Assembly (NCBI GenBank): GCA_964604155.1
Contig: CAZRXY010000032.1
Location: forward strand, 1 to 7,186
Reading direction: 5' to 3'
Source of the DNA: Stygibacter sp964604155
GTDB lineage: Bacteria; Cloacimonadota; Cloacimonadia; Cloacimonadales; TCS61
DNA: 7,186 nucleotides
Below, one piece after another: positions 5,521-7,186 of the stretch (its first letter is position 1; each line of letters starts with the position of its first letter). Both the position numbers and the translations under genes were made by a program. The notes under the pieces were generated by a model that worked only from the letters and a program-made list of their open reading frames with translations, was not told the DNA's origin and ran no database searches.

Positions 5521-6402
5521 ATGAAGAAATCAATAATCATGTTTTCACTTATTATGCTTTTTGGGGTACTGGCAGCAGATATAGTGGCTCTTTATCCTGA
5601 AGACGATATGTACACTGATCCGGATAATCTTGGCACGACACCGGTAGTAACGGAATTATGGACAGCAAATTATACACCATCAGGACATTTTGAACGGATA
5701 ATGATGAAATTTGATCTGGAACAGTATTCAGGTTTTGTGCTTGTTTCTGCTGAGCTTCATTTAACGCGGTTTTACAGTTGCCCTAGTTCGGGAACAACTG
5801 CTGCTGGTTTCTATGAAATAACAGAACCCTGGACAGAAGAAAGTTGGAATTATATGCAGCATATATCATATAATCCTGAAACGGCTTTCCAGTGTGTTTT
5901 TTCTGGTCCTGGTGGTAGTTCGGTCAATCACTTCATGATAGATATAACTGATTTTATCAATAACTGGTTTATCAATGGTGGAGAAGATAACGGATTTGTG
6001 ATAATAGCTCAGGATGGTCAGAAGTTCTCCAAATTTTATTCAAAAGAATTTTCCAATGCAGATTACCGTCCGCGTTTAGTTCTGGAATTGGAGGACACAG
6101 ATACTAATGAGTCACAGATAAATCCGAGCCTGCTGGTTACGGGGAATTACCCCAATCCCTTTAATCCTGAGACAACTATTTTTTATGAACTTCTTACGGC
6201 AGGCATGGTGGATATAAACATCTATAATGTTAGGGGGCGACTAGTTACCAGTTTACTTTCGGACTGGCATGATCCGGGTTCACATAAAACTGTCTGGGCT
6301 GGCTGTGATGATAATGATAAACCTGTATCCAGTGGGGTTTATCTTTATCAGATAAAGGCAGGAACAAGCTCCTCCTGTGTTCGGATGCTCTTGTTGAAAT
6401 GA
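5521..6402 (+). CDS. Secreted DNRLRE-domain protein with type A sorting C-terminus
   Basis: This 293-residue protein starts with a signal peptide (residues 1-19, 'MKKSIIMFSLIMLFGVLAA'). Residues about 28-190 form a DNRLRE-type beta domain, recognised by 'MMKFDLEQYSG', 'VLVSAELHL', 'WTEESWNY', 'DITDFINNWF' and 'RPRLVLEL'. Residues about 206-293 are a type A sorting / FlgD-like tail ('NYPNPFNPETTI', 'YNVRGRLV', 'SGVYLYQIKAG'), which usually directs export to the cell surface or medium. AGGAGG (5509-5514) abuts an ATG at 5515, so I chose ATG 5521 (6-nt spacing) as the start. The gene follows the porin by 18 nt, and its stop overlaps the next start (ATGA). DNRLRE domains often occur on extracellular carbohydrate- or matrix-associated proteins. 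A link to iron is not evident from its residues. Confidence 0.85.
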   Translation: MKKSIIMFSLIMLFGVLAADIVALYPEDDMYTDPDNLGTTPVVTELWTANYTPSGHFERIMMKFDLEQYSGFVLVSAELHLTRFYSCPSSGTTAAGFYEITEPWTEESWNYMQHISYNPETAFQCVFSGPGGSSVNHFMIDITDFINNWFINGGEDNGFVIIAQDGQKFSKFYSKEFSNADYRPRLVLELEDTDTNESQINPSLLVTGNYPNPFNPETTIFYELLTAGMVDINIYNVRGRLVTSLLSDWHDPGSHKTVWAGCDDNDKPVSSGVYLYQIKAGTSSSCVRMLLLK

Positions 6403-6917
6403 GACACATTGCCATTTTTCTTGCCTTTATTGTCCTGTCTGGACTTTTTCATAAAGTTCAGGCAGGGCAACAGCCCTTTGATCAAAATAAATTTTATGTG
6501 CTTGCAGAAAAATCTATAGAGACGGACTCTTTGGAAATTATCTGGATTCAAGGCAAGCCACTGGCAAGTTATAAAGACACAGCCGGCCGGCAGCGATTCT
6601 TTTTTACCAGTTCCTATTTCTGCCAGATTAAGGGTTATAATGGAATAACTGATATGGGGGTGATAATCGACAGCGAAGCATTAGTACAGAAGGTAAATCT
6701 GATCAGCAGCCAGGACACTCGCAGTTATGTGCGATTGATTCAGCGTCAACGCTACTTTGACCAATATGTAGGATATTCAGCAAACAAAGAAATTAAAACC
6801 ATTACAGGGGCGACGGTGACAAGCCAGGCAATAAAAGAAACGATAGACTGCAGTCTGGAAAGAGTCAAAAAAATCTTTTTTCTTGATAAATTGAGCTCAA
6901 AGACAGAAAATCGCTGA
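6399..6917 (+). CDS. Exported FMN-binding-domain protein
   Basis: This 172-residue protein has a signal peptide (about residues 1-22, 'IAIFLAFIVLSGLFHKVQA') and a single FMN-binding domain of the RnfG/NqrC type. The core is 'GYNGITDMGVIIDSE' (79-93) and the flavin attachment motif 'TGATVTSQAI' (136-145), in which T139 would be esterified to FMN by an ApbE-type transferase. The usual motif carries an Asp three residues before the Ser/Thr; here that position is K133, so attachment may be altered. No transferase gene lies in the window. The start overlaps the preceding stop (ATGA) and lacks a clear ribosome site, so translation probably depends on the upstream gene. In this setting a periplasmic electron carrier that reduces Fe3+ for FeoB is an attractive but unproven role. 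Confidence 0.82.
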   Translation: MRHIAIFLAFIVLSGLFHKVQAGQQPFDQNKFYVLAEKSIETDSLEIIWIQGKPLASYKDTAGRQRFFFTSSYFCQIKGYNGITDMGVIIDSEALVQKVNLISSQDTRSYVRLIQRQRYFDQYVGYSANKEIKTITGATVTSQAIKETIDCSLERVKKIFFLDKLSSKTENR

Positions 6918-6965
6918 TAAATCCAGGTGATTAGGTGGTTACAGGAGTACTACTGCAGAGTTCGG

Positions 6966-6998
6966 AAGACCATCGGCATAATACTTACGAATGGTCTT
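6966..6998. terminator. Inverted repeat after the operon, weak terminator candidate
   Basis: AAGACCAT (6966-6973) and ATGGTCTT (6991-6998) are perfect 8-bp arms, extendable by CG/CG across a one-base bulge, enclosing a 12-nt loop. It is the first stem-loop after the last operon gene, about 49 nt past the stop. The stem is not G/C-rich at its base and no T run follows, so intrinsic termination is doubtful. It may belong to the repeat-like sequence instead. Confidence 0.3.
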
Positions 6999-7134
6999 TA
7001 GACCTTCGCAATGGTGACGACCAAATAGATTTCATCTCGTGAGAATTCTTCATTCGGCAGGCATGAACCAGAGAGACAGCACATATACCAGCTAAGATAC
7101 AAAGTCACTTAACTCTATATTTATCAATGAATAG

Positions 7135-7154
7135 CCCCGAGCTTCAGCTCGGGG
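7135..7154. repeat. Perfect G/C-rich hairpin, REP-like element
   Basis: CCCCGAGC (7135-7142) and GCTCGGGG (7147-7154) form a perfect 8-bp stem around the loop TTCA. No T run follows on the plus strand and none precedes it on the minus side, so it is not a canonical intrinsic terminator. C-rich blocks follow (CCCACCCTCCCCC at 7168-7180), whose reverse complement resembles the G-rich flank of the dispersed repeat at 263-297. A dispersed extragenic palindrome is the best description. Confidence 0.6.
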
Positions 7155-7186
7155 ATCATCGACTCATCCCACCCTCCCCCTGCCCC

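Larger units (their letters stand above)
6918..7186. other. Non-coding 3' flank with degenerate repeat-like sequence
   Basis: No supported gene is seen in these 269 bases. Two short overlapping minus-strand frames look like fragments: 7084-6998 ('MCCLSGSCLPNEEF...') ends at TAA just inside the frame 7031-6939 ('...LKTIRKYYADGLPNSAVVLL'), which lacks a start codon. They could be a decayed gene end or an interspersed repeat that happens to be open. Two hairpins lie in the region, at 6966-6998 and 7135-7154. Confidence 0.5.

Noticed and set aside
6348..6551. Minus-strand 67-residue frame across the DNRLRE/flavoprotein junction
   Set aside because: It is opposite two genes with clear domains and coupled start/stop codons, and its translation shows no domain pattern.
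7135..7154. Intrinsic terminator for the operon
   Set aside because: The stem is strong, but there is no T tract on either side and it lies over 200 nt past the last stop codon.

Overview
The window looks like a piece of an anaerobic, Gram-negative bacterial genome. The Gram-negative reading comes from an outer-membrane barrel protein and two other exported proteins. One of those ends in a 'NYPNPFNPETTI...SGVYLYQ' tail, the type A sorting / FlgD-like C-terminus common in Cloacimonadota, Marinimicrobia, Ignavibacteria and related phyla. The AT-leaning composition, strong AGGAGG ribosome sites and ferrous-iron (Feo) locus fit an anaerobe. I favour Cloacimonadota, but this is inference from style and not from a marker gene.

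Layout. Bases 1-136 are a tandem array of 8-bp units that probably continues beyond the left edge. Bases 323-667 (minus strand) encode a small, very cysteine-rich DUF3795 protein. Bases 668-1101 are intergenic. They hold a probable promoter for that gene, a second 8-bp array (833-917) that is the inverted relative of the first, a 15-bp repeat also found at 263-277, and the promoter/operator of a plus-strand operon.

The operon (1102-6917) reads: a DtxR-type iron regulator fused to a FeoA domain; a second FeoA-domain protein; the ferrous iron permease FeoB; a 57-residue FeoB-associated Cys-rich membrane protein; an outer-membrane porin-like barrel; a secreted DNRLRE-domain protein with a type A sorting tail; and an exported FMN-binding-domain protein. 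Spacings are short or overlapping (20-nt overlap, TGATG, ATGA), except for the 51-nt gap before feoB. That gap carries a near-copy of the operator in front of the regulator (TTAGGC-NN-GGCTAA in both).

Proposed working model (inference): the porin admits metal or a small ligand across the outer membrane, the periplasmic flavoprotein may supply electrons to keep iron ferrous, and FeoB with its FeoA and Cys-rich partners carries Fe2+ across the inner membrane. The regulator would shut the operon down through the two operators when iron is sufficient. The secreted DNRLRE protein has no evident place in this scheme.

Bases 6918-7186 hold no convincing gene. They contain two hairpins and probable remnants of an interspersed repeat, and I see no T-rich intrinsic terminator.
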